Below the pieces are notes generated by a model, which saw only the letters and a program-made list of their open reading frames with translations, was not told the origin of the DNA and ran no database searches. A DNA stretch of 64,000 bases, taken from the NCBI GenBank assembly GCA_910578885.1, contig CAJTSH010000005.1:49788-113787 (forward strand), written 5' to 3'. Each line of letters begins with the position of its first letter. Within the stretch, counting starts at the first letter, position 1. This DNA comes from an uncultured Lachnospiraceae bacterium. Its GTDB lineage: Bacteria > Bacillota > Clostridia > Lachnospirales > Lachnospiraceae. The translations under genes were made by a program, and so were the position numbers. Below, in pieces: positions 18,133 to 26,574 of this stretch.

Positions 18133-19248
18133 ATGAAAACCAGACATGAAGAAATTCCATTTACTCCGCCGCATCCTTTGACGGCAGAACTTTTCACCGA
18201 AACTTCTATCTTTTTTGATATTGAAACCACCGGATTTTCTCCCAAACACACGAGCCTTTATCTGATTGGCTGTGCCAGAAGAAACGGTTCCTGTCTCTGT
18301 CTGGATCAGTTCTTTGCCGAATCTCCTACAGAAGAAAAAGCGATTTTAAATGCTTTCTTAGAGCTGCTTCATACTTGTGATACCATTATTACATATAACG
18401 GCGCCGGCTTTGACGTACCTTATCTGAAAGCAAAATGCAGTCGGTATAATCTCACAGAAAATTTTACGGAATTTGAAATCATTGATATCTTCAAATCCGT
18501 TTCCAAGCTGAAACACATCCTGAATTTGGAAAACTGCAAACAGAAATCCATTGAAAAATTTCTGCATCTGACCAGAGATGATCTCTGTACAGGAGGAGAA
18601 CTGATTCCGATTTATCAAACCTATACTAAGTCATTGGATGAGAGCCTCTTAAAACTGCTATTGCTCCATAATTATGAAGACGTATTAGGAATGACGGATT
18701 TGCTTCCAATGCTGTCCTATGCGCATCTCTTTGAAGGAAATTTTTGTGAAATCAAAGAAATCCGGCTGGACTCTGCAAAGACCTATGACAATAGCTTCGT
18801 AAAGGAACTTACGCTTACAATTACACCAAAATATCCGCTTCCCGAACCAATTACCTTCCGGTTAGATGAGCTTTATCTGTCCGGCAGACCGGATATACTT
18901 TCTCTCGTAATCCGGCTGTACGAGGGCGATTTGAAATATTTCTATCCCAACTACAAAGATTACTACTACCTTCCCGATGAAGATGCGGCCATTCACAAAA
19001 GCGTTGCCGCCTATGTGGATAGGGAACACCGCATACAGGCAAAAGCCTCCACCTGCTATACGAAAAAGAGCGGGCTTTTTCTGCCGCAGTATAGTAACAA
19101 TTTTATGACGCCTGCTTTTTACAAAAATTATGGCGAAAAAATATCATATTTTATGTACACGGAAAGTTTTGCTTCGGACTATACCATTCTGAATAAATAT
19201 GCCAAGCATATACTTACAATTCTATTTGAGGGGAAATCTTACCGATAA
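18133..19248 (+). CDS. YprB-type RNase H-like (DEDD) exonuclease domain protein
   Basis: 371 residues. The first ~200 residues form the YprB RNase H-like fold related to DEDD 3'-5' exonucleases. FFDIETTGFSP supplies Asp29 and Glu31, YNGAGFDVPYLKAK supplies the second Asp, and LHNYEDVLGMTDLLPM the last acidic residue. The C-terminal half (about 210-371) is not a domain I recognise; in other bacteria this family carries a TPR tail that is not obvious here. The natural substrate of the family is not well defined. Possibly followed in the same mRNA by the small gene at 19317. Confidence 0.82.
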   Translation: MKTRHEEIPFTPPHPLTAELFTETSIFFDIETTGFSPKHTSLYLIGCARRNGSCLCLDQFFAESPTEEKAILNAFLELLHTCDTIITYNGAGFDVPYLKAKCSRYNLTENFTEFEIIDIFKSVSKLKHILNLENCKQKSIEKFLHLTRDDLCTGGELIPIYQTYTKSLDESLLKLLLLHNYEDVLGMTDLLPMLSYAHLFEGNFCEIKEIRLDSAKTYDNSFVKELTLTITPKYPLPEPITFRLDELYLSGRPDILSLVIRLYEGDLKYFYPNYKDYYYLPDEDAAIHKSVAAYVDREHRIQAKASTCYTKKSGLFLPQYSNNFMTPAFYKNYGEKISYFMYTESFASDYTILNKYAKHILTILFEGKSYR

Positions 19249-19316
19249 TCTGCATATTTCGTATGTTTTTGTGAAACACTATGGAAAATAATCATGAGAA
19301 GCACAAGGAGGAAATC

Positions 19317-19544
19317 ATGAATAACGAAAATCCAAATGAAGTAACAATTACTACTTATGATAAAATCATGTGTGCATGGCATAGCTGTATGCACCTTACG
19401 AAAGTATTTGAGAACCAGTTTCATGAAACATCTGATGACAATCCGGCAAAGAAACTGTTTGAAGAAGCTGCCAATGATATGGGGAAACATGCGGCTGCTT
19501 TCCGTGAATGGCTGTTAACACAGCAGAAAGGAAATTCAAAGTAA
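19317..19544 (+). CDS. Small hypothetical protein (75 aa)
   Basis: Starts at the ATG at 19317 because AAGGAGG lies just upstream; an in-frame ATG at 19281 lacks a ribosome site. No signal peptide or membrane segment. It is probably alpha-helical with three His (HSCMHLTKVFENQFH in the middle) and two Cys/Met-rich spots, which could bind metal, but that is speculation. I do not recognise the family. It lies between the RNase H-like gene and a strong bidirectional terminator. Codon use looks normal. Confidence 0.65.
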   Translation: MNNENPNEVTITTYDKIMCAWHSCMHLTKVFENQFHETSDDNPAKKLFEEAANDMGKHAAAFREWLLTQQKGNSK

Positions 19545-19588
19545 ATCTGCTGTTAGCAAATATAGATAGGATGATTTGTCATAATCAT

Positions 19589-19642
19589 AAAGTGTGCTTC
19601 ACATTTTGAAACCGATAAAACCGGTAATGTGAAGCACACTTT
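19589..19642. terminator. Bidirectional terminator
   Basis: A perfect 17-bp inverted repeat (AAAGTGTGCTTCACATT and its complement) with a 20-nt loop holding ACCG/CGGT. It has a T-run on the + strand and an A/T flank on the other. It separates the + strand small gene from the convergent cheR. Confidence 0.85.
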
Positions 19643-19649
19643 TTGCCGC

Positions 19650-20426
19650 TTATTCCTTCTGGAAGAAAAAGGATTGTTTCCTCTTAAAATTCAATTCTTT
19701 GTAGTTCATAATCTGCTCTGTACTTCCAATAAAAAGCATTCCATCTTTTCTGAGGGAAGCATGGAATTTGCGATAGATTTCATCCTTAGCTTCCTCAGTA
19801 AAATAAATGACCACGTTTCGGCATACAATCAGATTTATATCTTTTGGATATGCATCCTTCAAAAGATTATGCTCTTTGAATTCTACGCATTTTTTGATTT
19901 CATCTGAGATCTTGTAAGAATTTCCAACCTGCGTAAAATATTTCTTCTTAAACTCCGGCGGTACTGCCGCAATGCTCTTTTCGGAGTAGAGCCCCATTCT
20001 TGCTTTATCTAATACCTGCTTATCAATATCCGTAGCAATTATCCGAATATTAGAAAGCGGAACATGATTAGACAATGCCATAACAAGAGAATACGGTTCA
20101 TCACCGGTTGAACATGCCGCACTCCAGATTTTCAGTTTTTTTCCAAAAAGCCGAATCAGCTCCGGAAAAACTTCCTTGTCCAGATACTTCCATTGCTCCG
20201 GATTCCGATAAAACTCTGATACATTAATCGTAAGGAAATTGACGAACTGCTCAAATTTCTCTTTATCCTGTTTGATCAGCTTGATATACGCATCATAATC
20301 ATCCAGTTTGTTCTTGGCAATCAGGGTATTGATCCGGCGGCGCATCTGCTTCTCTTTATATGCATTTAAATCAATTGTGGTAAGAGCAAATACATCCTTT
20401 TTAAACTTCTCATAATTTTCTAACAT
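19650..20426 (-). CDS. cheR: Chemotaxis receptor methyltransferase CheR
   Basis: 258 residues. The CheR N-terminal helical domain (about 1-70) ends at NVSEFYRN (68-75). The SAM-binding methyltransferase domain follows with SAACSTGDEPYS (102-113), ATDID (131-135) and VCRNVVIYF. It transfers methyl groups to glutamates of methyl-accepting chemoreceptors, setting adaptation. AAGGAGG precedes the start. No other che gene is in the window, so it is a stand-alone locus here. The PilZ protein 5 kb away is the only other possible motility factor. Confidence 0.93.
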   Translation of the reverse strand: MLENYEKFKKDVFALTTIDLNAYKEKQMRRRINTLIAKNKLDDYDAYIKLIKQDKEKFEQFVNFLTINVSEFYRNPEQWKYLDKEVFPELIRLFGKKLKIWSAACSTGDEPYSLVMALSNHVPLSNIRIIATDIDKQVLDKARMGLYSEKSIAAVPPEFKKKYFTQVGNSYKISDEIKKCVEFKEHNLLKDAYPKDINLIVCRNVVIYFTEEAKDEIYRKFHASLRKDGMLFIGSTEQIMNYKELNFKRKQSFFFQKE

Positions 20427-20652
20427 GCATGGAACCTCCTTAATGAAAAACGAAAAGCATACTAATCGAGTAAAAGAAATTTATTCCCCTTCTCGCTGCG
20501 CGGGGCGCATGCAGCTTCTGCCGCTGCTTTCCTCATGTACCCCTGTGCATAAAACACCCACTGCTGCTATCAGTAGTGGGTGTCTGCTTTCAGCATAGGA
20601 TATGCCTCTTGCCCTAATGCGTGAAAATATCTGAAGCCCTATACAGAAATGA
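20427..20652. other. Intergenic region between cheR and rpsA
   Basis: Contains the S1 terminator (20554-20583), a GC-rich potentially folded stretch around 20490-20530, and the cheR ribosome site. I found no convincing cheR promoter and no open reading frame. Confidence 0.5.
20554..20583 (-). terminator. Terminator after rpsA
   Basis: Stem ACACCCACT / AGTGGGTGT around a 12-nt loop, followed on the minus strand by TTTT; 70 bp after the S1 stop. Confidence 0.7.
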
Positions 20653-21771
20653 TTATTCCTCAGCTTCTTCCTCTACAGCTGCCTCTATATCTGCATCAGC
20701 AGCCTCATCATCTTCTTCCGGCTCAAGTAATGCCTTGATGCTCAGGCTGATTTTCTTATCTTCCTCATTGAAGTCTACAATCTTAGCCTCAATCGCTTCT
20801 CCAACCTTCAATACATCTGCCGGTTTCTCTACATGCACCTTGGAAATCTGAGATACATGCAATAATGCATCTACACCAGGCGCAAGCTCAATAAATGCAC
20901 CAAAATCTGTCATACGTGCAACAACGCCTGTCACTACATTGCCAACTGCATATTTTTCAGCCGCGTTGTTCCAAGGATTATCCTCTTCAAACTTCATGCT
21001 GAGAGCAATCTTATTCTCGTTGATATCTTTGATAAATACCCTTACCAAATCGCCAACCTTAAATACCTTCTTCGGATTCTCCACCCTGCCCCAGGACATC
21101 TCGGAAATATGAAGCAGTCCGTCTGCGCCTCCAAGATCTACGAATGCACCGAAATCTGTCACATTCTTAATGGAGCCTTCTACGACATCACCCACATGGA
21201 TTCTCTCAAATAATTCTCTCTGCTGCTCTGCCTTCTCAGCTACCAGCAACTGTTTTCTGTCACCGATAATTCTTCTGCGGCGCGGATTGAACTCAGTAAC
21301 CACAAAGGAAATCTCCTGTCCTTCATACTTATTCAGATCCTTCTCATAAGTATCGGATACCAGACTTGCCGGAATGAATACTCTTGCCTCATCGATTACA
21401 ACACTTAAGCCGCCGGATAATACCTGTGCAACCTTCGCCGTCAGTACTTCCTGATTGTTAAATGCTTCCTCTAAGCGTTTGCTTCCCTTTTCAGCCGCCA
21501 GACGCTTGTAAGTCAACACAACCTGTCCTTCGCCGTCGTTCACTTTGAGAACTTTAGCTTCCATCGTATCGCCTACGGAAACAACGGTGGTTAAATCAAC
21601 ATTTGCTTCATTCGTATATTCACTGCGTGTAATAATACCGTCTGACTTATAACCGATATTCAGAATAATCTCATCTGGTTTCACACCGATAACGACGCCT
21701 TCGACTACCTCTCCATTCCTTATTGTTTTAAATGATTCTTCTAACATTTGTTCAAAACTCATTTCTGACAT
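20653..21771 (-). CDS. rpsA: 30S ribosomal protein S1-type RNA-binding protein
   Basis: 372 residues from the ATG at 21771, seven bases after GAGGAGG. Four S1 (OB-fold) repeats: about 20-85, 105-170, 190-255 and 275-345, then an acidic Glu/Asp/Ala tail. S1 repeats bind single-stranded mRNA and help translation initiation; four repeats is usual for Firmicutes. The start lies inside the end of ispH (20-bp overlap), in the +1 frame relative to ispH. In many Clostridia ispH and S1 are a single fused gene, so this may be a split form or may be joined by frameshifting (see findings). Confidence 0.93.
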   Translation of the reverse strand: MSEMSFEQMLEESFKTIRNGEVVEGVVIGVKPDEIILNIGYKSDGIITRSEYTNEANVDLTTVVSVGDTMEAKVLKVNDGEGQVVLTYKRLAAEKGSKRLEEAFNNQEVLTAKVAQVLSGGLSVVIDEARVFIPASLVSDTYEKDLNKYEGQEISFVVTEFNPRRRRIIGDRKQLLVAEKAEQQRELFERIHVGDVVEGSIKNVTDFGAFVDLGGADGLLHISEMSWGRVENPKKVFKVGDLVRVFIKDINENKIALSMKFEEDNPWNNAAEKYAVGNVVTGVVARMTDFGAFIELAPGVDALLHVSQISKVHVEKPADVLKVGEAIEAKIVDFNEEDKKISLSIKALLEPEEDDEAADADIEAAVEEEAEE

Positions 21772-21777
21772 TAGTTT
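21752..21777 (-). promoter_or_regulatory. Candidate +1 frameshift / coupled re-initiation site between ispH and rpsA
   Basis: The ispH stop is in TTT TGA A (21757-21751). tRNA-Phe can re-pair one base forward on TTT, after which reading continues as the S1 frame (...NEF-EQMLEESF). The S1 ATG at 21771 and GAGGAGG lie just upstream, so ordinary coupled re-initiation is also possible. Confidence 0.4.
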
Positions 21778-22609
21778 GAACCTCCTCAATAATTTTATTT
21801 GGGGTAGAAGCCCCTGCGGTAATACCTACGTTATCAATGGATTGTAATTTTTGCAAATTCAAATCATCTAAAGTTTGTATATAGTAAGTATTTTCACATT
21901 CTTTTTTACATATTTCAAATAGCTTCTGCGTATTGGAGCTGCTCTTGCCGCCAATGACAATCATGGCATCCGATTGCCTTGCCAACTCAGCTGCTTCCTT
22001 CTGTCTCGTCTCCGTCGCATTGCAGATAGTATTTAAAACAATTATATCATAACCTTTTTCTCTTATAATTTCAACTAAATCTTGAAATTTATTGTAGTTA
22101 AATGTCGTTTGACTTACAATACAGAGCCTTTTCTCCCCATTTATGGAAAAATTTAGTGCTTCTTCCTCACAATTTATGACTGTTGTATGCTTCGGATCAC
22201 ACCATCCGCGTATTCCTTCCACCTCCGGATGGCTGCAATTGCCAATGATTACGATATGATATCCTTTCTTGGTGTATTCCTCCACATAGCGATGGATTTT
22301 CAACACGAACGGGCAGGTAGCATCAACAATCTCAAATCCTTTTTCTGTCAATTTCTCATAAATTCCCTTTGCAACACCATGAGAGCGGATGACAACTGTC
22401 CCTCTTTCATAAGCAGTCAGATCTGCATGTTCTTCTATGACGGCGACGCCTTTTCTCTTCAGATCCTCCACAACCTCTTCGTTATGGATAATCGGTCCGT
22501 AGGTATAGATTCCCCCGGATTCTTTTTCAATCTGCTCATATACCGTATCCACGGCCCGTTTTACACCGAAGCAGAAACCGGCTGTCTTTGCTGTTGTAAC
22601 CTTTCTCAT
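21752..22609 (-). CDS. ispH: 4-hydroxy-3-methylbut-2-enyl diphosphate reductase
   Basis: 285 residues. The last enzyme of the MEP isoprenoid pathway: it reduces HMBPP to IPP and DMAPP with a 4Fe-4S cluster. The three cluster cysteines are visible in AGFCFGVKRAV (Cys13), DATCPFV and NTICNAT; RSHGVAK and a TTFN segment are also standard. The start overlaps the cmk stop (ATGA). The gene ends in GAG TTT TGA A, where a +1 slip on the T-run would continue in the S1 frame. Confidence 0.95.
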   Translation of the reverse strand: MRKVTTAKTAGFCFGVKRAVDTVYEQIEKESGGIYTYGPIIHNEEVVEDLKRKGVAVIEEHADLTAYERGTVVIRSHGVAKGIYEKLTEKGFEIVDATCPFVLKIHRYVEEYTKKGYHIVIIGNCSHPEVEGIRGWCDPKHTTVINCEEEALNFSINGEKRLCIVSQTTFNYNKFQDLVEIIREKGYDIIVLNTICNATETRQKEAAELARQSDAMIVIGGKSSSNTQKLFEICKKECENTYYIQTLDDLNLQKLQSIDNVGITAGASTPNKIIEEVQTNVRNEF

Positions 22610-23277
22610 ATTCCTGCTTTTTCCTTACATATTCTCTTGATCTCTGCCACTACGCCGTCAATATCCATATTTGATGAATCTACAAGAACTGCATCATTTG
22701 CCTGCTTTAGCGGTGATATCTCCCGATGCATGTCGCGGTAATCGCGTTCCTCAATATCTTTTTCAATCTCCTTTAATTCACAGGAGACGCCCTTTGCCAT
22801 CAGCTCGTCAAACCGTCTCTTCGCCCTGGTTTCTACACTTGCTGTCAGATAGATTTTTACTTGTGCGTTAGGAAGCACACAAGTGCCGATATCCCGTCCG
22901 TCCATTATGACATCCGTCTTCTCTGCAATCTCCTGCTGTAATTCCACCAGCTTCGTGCGTACAGCGGAGTAAACACTGGTCACACTCGCCATATGCCCAA
23001 TCTCCTCACTGCGGATCTTTCCGTTAACATTGACGCCGTTTAAGATTACCTGCTGCTCACCATTTTCATAGGAAATGGTGATTTCCACATTCCGGCACTC
23101 TCTGCTGATTTTTTCCTCATTTTCGGCATCCACCTGATGTTCCAGAAAATACAGCGCCATCGCACGGTACATTGCGCCTGTGTCTATATAAACGTAAGAA
23201 AGTTCCTCTGCCAATTTTTTGGCAATCGTACTTTTTCCGGCGCCTGCCGGTCCGTCAATCGCAATATTGATACTCAT
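22606..23277 (-). CDS. cmk: Cytidylate kinase
   Basis: 223 residues from the ATG at 23277 (MSINIAIDGPAGAGKST), five bases after GGAGG. The P-loop is GPAGAGKST (about 9-17); IDTGAMYRAMA and DGRDIGTCVLP are CMP-kinase motifs for substrate binding. It phosphorylates CMP and dCMP. The gene order cmk-ispH-rpsA is typical of Clostridia. Confidence 0.95.
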   Translation of the reverse strand: MSINIAIDGPAGAGKSTIAKKLAEELSYVYIDTGAMYRAMALYFLEHQVDAENEEKISRECRNVEITISYENGEQQVILNGVNVNGKIRSEEIGHMASVTSVYSAVRTKLVELQQEIAEKTDVIMDGRDIGTCVLPNAQVKIYLTASVETRAKRRFDELMAKGVSCELKEIEKDIEERDYRDMHREISPLKQANDAVLVDSSNMDIDGVVAEIKRICKEKAGI

Positions 23278-23305
23278 GATTCCCTCCATTCTATTCCATG
23301 CACGA

Positions 23306-24580
23306 TCACTGTACTGCCTCTCCCGCGGACAATCCCGCCAGATAACCGCTGGACCATGCAACCTGCAAATTAAACCCTCCGGTCAGTGCGTCAACATCCA
23401 AAAGCTCTCCTGCAAAATAGAGTCCCTGCAAGAATCTGGATTCCATCGTAGAAGGATTAACCTCTTTTGTACTTACACCGCCTCTTGTAATAATGGCTTC
23501 CTCAAAGCCCCGAAGTCCTGTCAGCGTCACCGGAAACTGCTTCGTACACGCCACCAGCCGCATTCTCTCTTCTCTGGTGATTTCATTTACTTTTTTATCG
23601 GGCGGTATCTCGCTTAATTGTATCATGACAGGGACTAATTTGGAAGGGTAGAGCTTCATTATTGCATTTGAAAACTGCCGGTTTAATCCTTCTTTAAAGT
23701 CACGGACTATCCTGTGATCTAACTGTTCGTAGGATAATGCCGGTTTTAAATCAATTTCCATTTGGAGATTCCGCTTCAATATCGCATCATTAACCAGACT
23801 GCTGGCGCTCAAAATCAGAGGTCCGCTCACGCCGAAATGCGTAAAGAGCATCTCTCCAAATTCAGAAAACAGCCGTTTTTTACCATCCGAAATTGTCGCT
23901 TTCACATTCTTAAGTGAAAGCCCCATCAATTCCCTGACATAGTCTTCCTTCGCCGTAAACGGAACCAGAGACGGACAGCATTCTATGATAGTATGTCCCA
24001 ATTCTCTCGCAAAATGATAGCCGTCGCCGGTTGAACCTGTAGAAGAATAAGAACAGCCTCCGGTTGCCAAAATCACCGCATCCGCAGCTTCCCTTCTGCC
24101 ATCTGCAAGAAGCACGCCTGCAATCCGTTTTGGGGCTGCGCCATCTTCCTTCGGTGGTTCACCAGCCTGTGTCAGAATCGACTGAACTCGGGTGTTCAAA
24201 AAAGTACGCACATGATTTTGTTTCAATGCGCGCTTTAACGCAGCAATTACATCCGAAGAATGATCCGATGCCGGAAAAACCCGGTTTCCCCGCTCTGTTT
24301 TTACCTTCATCCCCTGGTTTTCAAAAAAATCCATGACCCGAAAATTATCAAAACTATAAATGGCACTGTACATAAACTTGCTGTTTCTTATAATATTTCC
24401 AAACAGCTCTGTTGTATCACAGGCATTTGTCAGATTGCAGCGTCCCTTTCCTGTGATGAACAGCTTTTTCCCCAATTTCTCGTTCTGCTCATACAAAGTC
24501 ACCTGACAGCCTGTCTGTGCAGCAGCAACCGCCGCCATCATGCCTGCCGCTCCGCCTCCGATTACAATCACCTTACTCAT
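23306..24580 (-). CDS. HI0933/BaiN-family NAD(P)/FAD-dependent oxidoreductase
   Basis: 424 residues. The start at 24580 (MSKVIVIGGGAAGMMAAVA) lies inside the rpiR-type gene (8-bp overlap); an in-frame ATG at 24601 is possible but has no better ribosome site. The N-terminal GGGAAG dinucleotide-binding motif, GKGRCNLTN (about 53-61) and the C-terminal GELLDVDALTGGFNLQ mark the HI0933 flavoprotein family. Some members (BaiN) have been linked to bile-acid reduction in Clostridium scindens, but most are uncharacterised. Its position next to cmk is common in Firmicutes, so a housekeeping redox role is as likely. Confidence 0.88.
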   Translation of the reverse strand: MSKVIVIGGGAAGMMAAVAAAQTGCQVTLYEQNEKLGKKLFITGKGRCNLTNACDTTELFGNIIRNSKFMYSAIYSFDNFRVMDFFENQGMKVKTERGNRVFPASDHSSDVIAALKRALKQNHVRTFLNTRVQSILTQAGEPPKEDGAAPKRIAGVLLADGRREAADAVILATGGCSYSSTGSTGDGYHFARELGHTIIECCPSLVPFTAKEDYVRELMGLSLKNVKATISDGKKRLFSEFGEMLFTHFGVSGPLILSASSLVNDAILKRNLQMEIDLKPALSYEQLDHRIVRDFKEGLNRQFSNAIMKLYPSKLVPVMIQLSEIPPDKKVNEITREERMRLVACTKQFPVTLTGLRGFEEAIITRGGVSTKEVNPSTMESRFLQGLYFAGELLDVDALTGGFNLQVAWSSGYLAGLSAGEAVQ

Positions 24581-25499
24581 CTCTGTTACCCAACCTTGCA
24601 TACCGCATTTTCAGCGAATCATCTATGTAGTTGATTTCGTCATTTTCATATACCTGATACTCGTCCCAAATTCCCTCCAACATCTCAAGGGTCGTTGCCA
24701 CCTCATCCTGTTTCTTCATACAAAGCGCCACAATCAAAGCGTTGATAACGCTAAGGGGCGCAACCAGAGAATCCACGATAGAGGCCATATCGCTCTTTGC
24801 AATCAAGTTACAGGAGGAATACAGATTCATTGGAGAGTGCACGCTGTCAGTCAGCGTAATGACCTTGGCATTACGATTATTAGCAAATTCCATTGCCTTT
24901 AAGGTACGCATAGAATATCTTGGAAAACTGATACCAATAATCGCATCCTCCTTGTTGATTCGTACCATCTGCTCAAACAGCTCGCTGGAACTGTTTGTCT
25001 GTAGTAAAACCACATCATCAAACATTAAATTAAAATAAAATGCCAAAAAACTGGCAAGCGGTGCGCAGCTGCGGATTCCGATAACATAAATACGTCTGGC
25101 AGAAAGAATCGTATCTACCGCCATTTCAAATGCGTTCTGGTCTATGTGCTCTAATGTATTCTTGATTTTCTCCATATCTGCCTGAAGCACTGTCTCTAAA
25201 ATCTGAGACTGGCTGATTCTGCCATAAGTCACTTCCATCCGCTGTATGGAATTTAATTTATTGCGCACCATTTCTTCTAACGCCTTCTGAAATTCCGGAT
25301 ATCCCTTGTATCCCAAATGAGTTGCAAAACGAACTACTGTCGATTCGCTGACCCCTACAACGGCTCCAAGTTTTGCTGCCGTTAAAAAGACTGCTTTGTC
25401 ATAATTATCCGTAATATAAGCGGCAAGTATCTTCTGTCCTTTACTCAGTCCTCCATATGCTTCATTGATTCGGTTTGTCAAATCATTTTTACCACCCAT
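24573..25499 (-). CDS. MurR/RpiR-family transcriptional regulator
   Basis: 308 residues from the ATG at 25499 (MGGKNDLTNRI); a longer reading from 25613 would start within a structured repeat and is unlikely. The N-terminal HTH_6 domain (about 5-80) has the recognition pattern GVSESTVVRFATHLGYKGY. The SIS domain (about 115-260) normally binds phosphosugars. Family members control sugar or amino-sugar use. The only gene on the same transcript is the flavoprotein downstream, so the target is not evident. A 158-bp inverted-repeat element lies in its leader. Confidence 0.88.
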   Translation of the reverse strand: MGGKNDLTNRINEAYGGLSKGQKILAAYITDNYDKAVFLTAAKLGAVVGVSESTVVRFATHLGYKGYPEFQKALEEMVRNKLNSIQRMEVTYGRISQSQILETVLQADMEKIKNTLEHIDQNAFEMAVDTILSARRIYVIGIRSCAPLASFLAFYFNLMFDDVVLLQTNSSSELFEQMVRINKEDAIIGISFPRYSMRTLKAMEFANNRNAKVITLTDSVHSPMNLYSSCNLIAKSDMASIVDSLVAPLSVINALIVALCMKKQDEVATTLEMLEGIWDEYQVYENDEINYIDDSLKMRYARLGNRDE

Positions 25500-25522
25500 G
25501 CCATAGCTTCCATCCCAATCAT

Positions 25523-25680
25523 AAATTTGTAACAGTTCAGCCTTCGGCTTCCCTGTTACGGAATCCGCCCCATTCCGAGTTTGCCGGAGGCAAAGGGGCG
25601 GATTCTCCGGCAATTAAACTTTATTAGCCGCTAACCGCGCAGCAGGTGCGCAGTTGTAGGCTGAACTGTTACATAAATTT
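25523..25680. repeat. 158-bp inverted-repeat element with nested hairpins
   Basis: The ends AAATTTGTAACAGTTCAGCC (25523-25542) and its complement with a 2-nt insertion (25659-25680) form 20-bp terminal inverted repeats. Inside are GTAACAG/CTGTTAC, the long hairpin AATCCGCCCC/GGGGCGGATT with a continuing TTTGCC/GGCAAA stem, and GCGCA/TGCGC. It has no coding potential. It resembles a MITE-like or structured intergenic repeat; a shorter related hairpin lies at 34651-34677. Confidence 0.7.
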
Positions 25681-25690
25681 CAGTACAAAA

Positions 25691-25726
25691 GGAAACTGCG
25701 CACGAAACGTACGCAGTTTCACCTTT
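25691..25726 (-). terminator. Terminator after the PilZ gene
   Basis: A GAAACTGCG / CGCAGTTTC stem (25692-25720) followed on the minus strand by CCTTTT. Confidence 0.75.
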
Positions 25727-25772
25727 TCCATTATAGCAAATCTATGAAAAAACGCAATCCTTTTTCTTTGGA

Positions 25773-26417
25773 TTACCGAGACCGGCGTTTGGCTAATTCG
25801 CGCTTCTGTTTCATTGCAACATATTCAATCAAATCTACATTACATTCACGAACTGTTGCGCCAAATACCCGGCGTGTTTCTTCAACATCGACCTCACGAA
25901 CCGCCGTCCCCGCAAGCTTTACAGACAATCCCAGATCTTTGTCCTGAAAGCTCAGATGAAACTCTCCAATATCTTCTATATGGAGGGACATATCGTCACT
26001 TACAAATCCGATACCTGTCTCACTGACATCTTTAATTGTCACGCTTTTCATCTCACGGGTATTGTCTATCTGCAGGATTCCCGATGTTCCGATATACTGC
26101 CGAAAAGTTTCCCGTCTGTTTAGTCTCTTGCCATCTTTGTCAGAATATATGACATGATATTTTTCTCCGCCATAGGTCACACTCTTCATTAGACATTTCT
26201 CCCATATCAGAGGCTTTCCCTCTTCCCCGGTATGCACCACATCCGTCTGGACCTGACTCACCTGAAAATTCACTACCATACCATTATGCATGATTGGTTC
26301 GATAAACAAAATGTTTTTCTGGTTCATCAAAATCTTGGTCGTATATTCCCACGACGCGTCTTCATTCTTTGCAATAATCTGAATCTGCTCATTCTCCCCA
26401 ATCTCGTATAGTTTCAT
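25773..26417 (-). CDS. PilZ-domain protein (cyclic di-GMP effector, YcgR-like)
   Basis: 214 residues. An N-terminal YcgR-like beta domain (about 1-90) is followed by a PilZ domain (about 98-205). The c-di-GMP-binding signatures are RRETFR (101-106) and DVSETGIGF (130-138). Members bind c-di-GMP and often slow the flagellar motor or affect exopolysaccharide. No output partner is encoded nearby. Monocistronic, with its own promoter and terminator. Confidence 0.88.
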   Translation of the reverse strand: MKLYEIGENEQIQIIAKNEDASWEYTTKILMNQKNILFIEPIMHNGMVVNFQVSQVQTDVVHTGEEGKPLIWEKCLMKSVTYGGEKYHVIYSDKDGKRLNRRETFRQYIGTSGILQIDNTREMKSVTIKDVSETGIGFVSDDMSLHIEDIGEFHLSFQDKDLGLSVKLAGTAVREVDVEETRRVFGATVRECNVDLIEYVAMKQKRELAKRRSR

Positions 26418-26457
26418 TGTGTCACCTTATAATATTTTCAATATTTTTTACATAGAA

Positions 26458-26486
26458 AATATATCAATATTTTTTAACTTTGTCTA
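26458..26486 (-). promoter_or_regulatory. Promoter of the PilZ gene
   Basis: On the minus strand, TAGACA, 17 bp, TATATT, about 40 bp before the start at 26417. Confidence 0.6.
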
Positions 26487-26535
26487 CAAAAAAATTATTA
26501 TTTTCGACATTTTTCGACAGAAACGCAAAGAAAGA

Positions 26536-26560
26536 GGGCGCTTTCTACCGAAAACGCCCC
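26536..26560 (-). terminator. Terminator of the decarboxylase operon
   Basis: On the minus strand, GGGCGTTTTC pairs with GAAAGCGCCC across a GGTA loop, then TCTTTCTTT. It lies just after the oadA stop. Confidence 0.8.
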
Positions 26561-26574
26561 TTTTAAATTATAAA

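Noticed and set aside
20485..20535. GC-rich stretch before cheR as a riboswitch
   Set aside because: Some self-complementarity but no recognisable aptamer and no comparison to support it.
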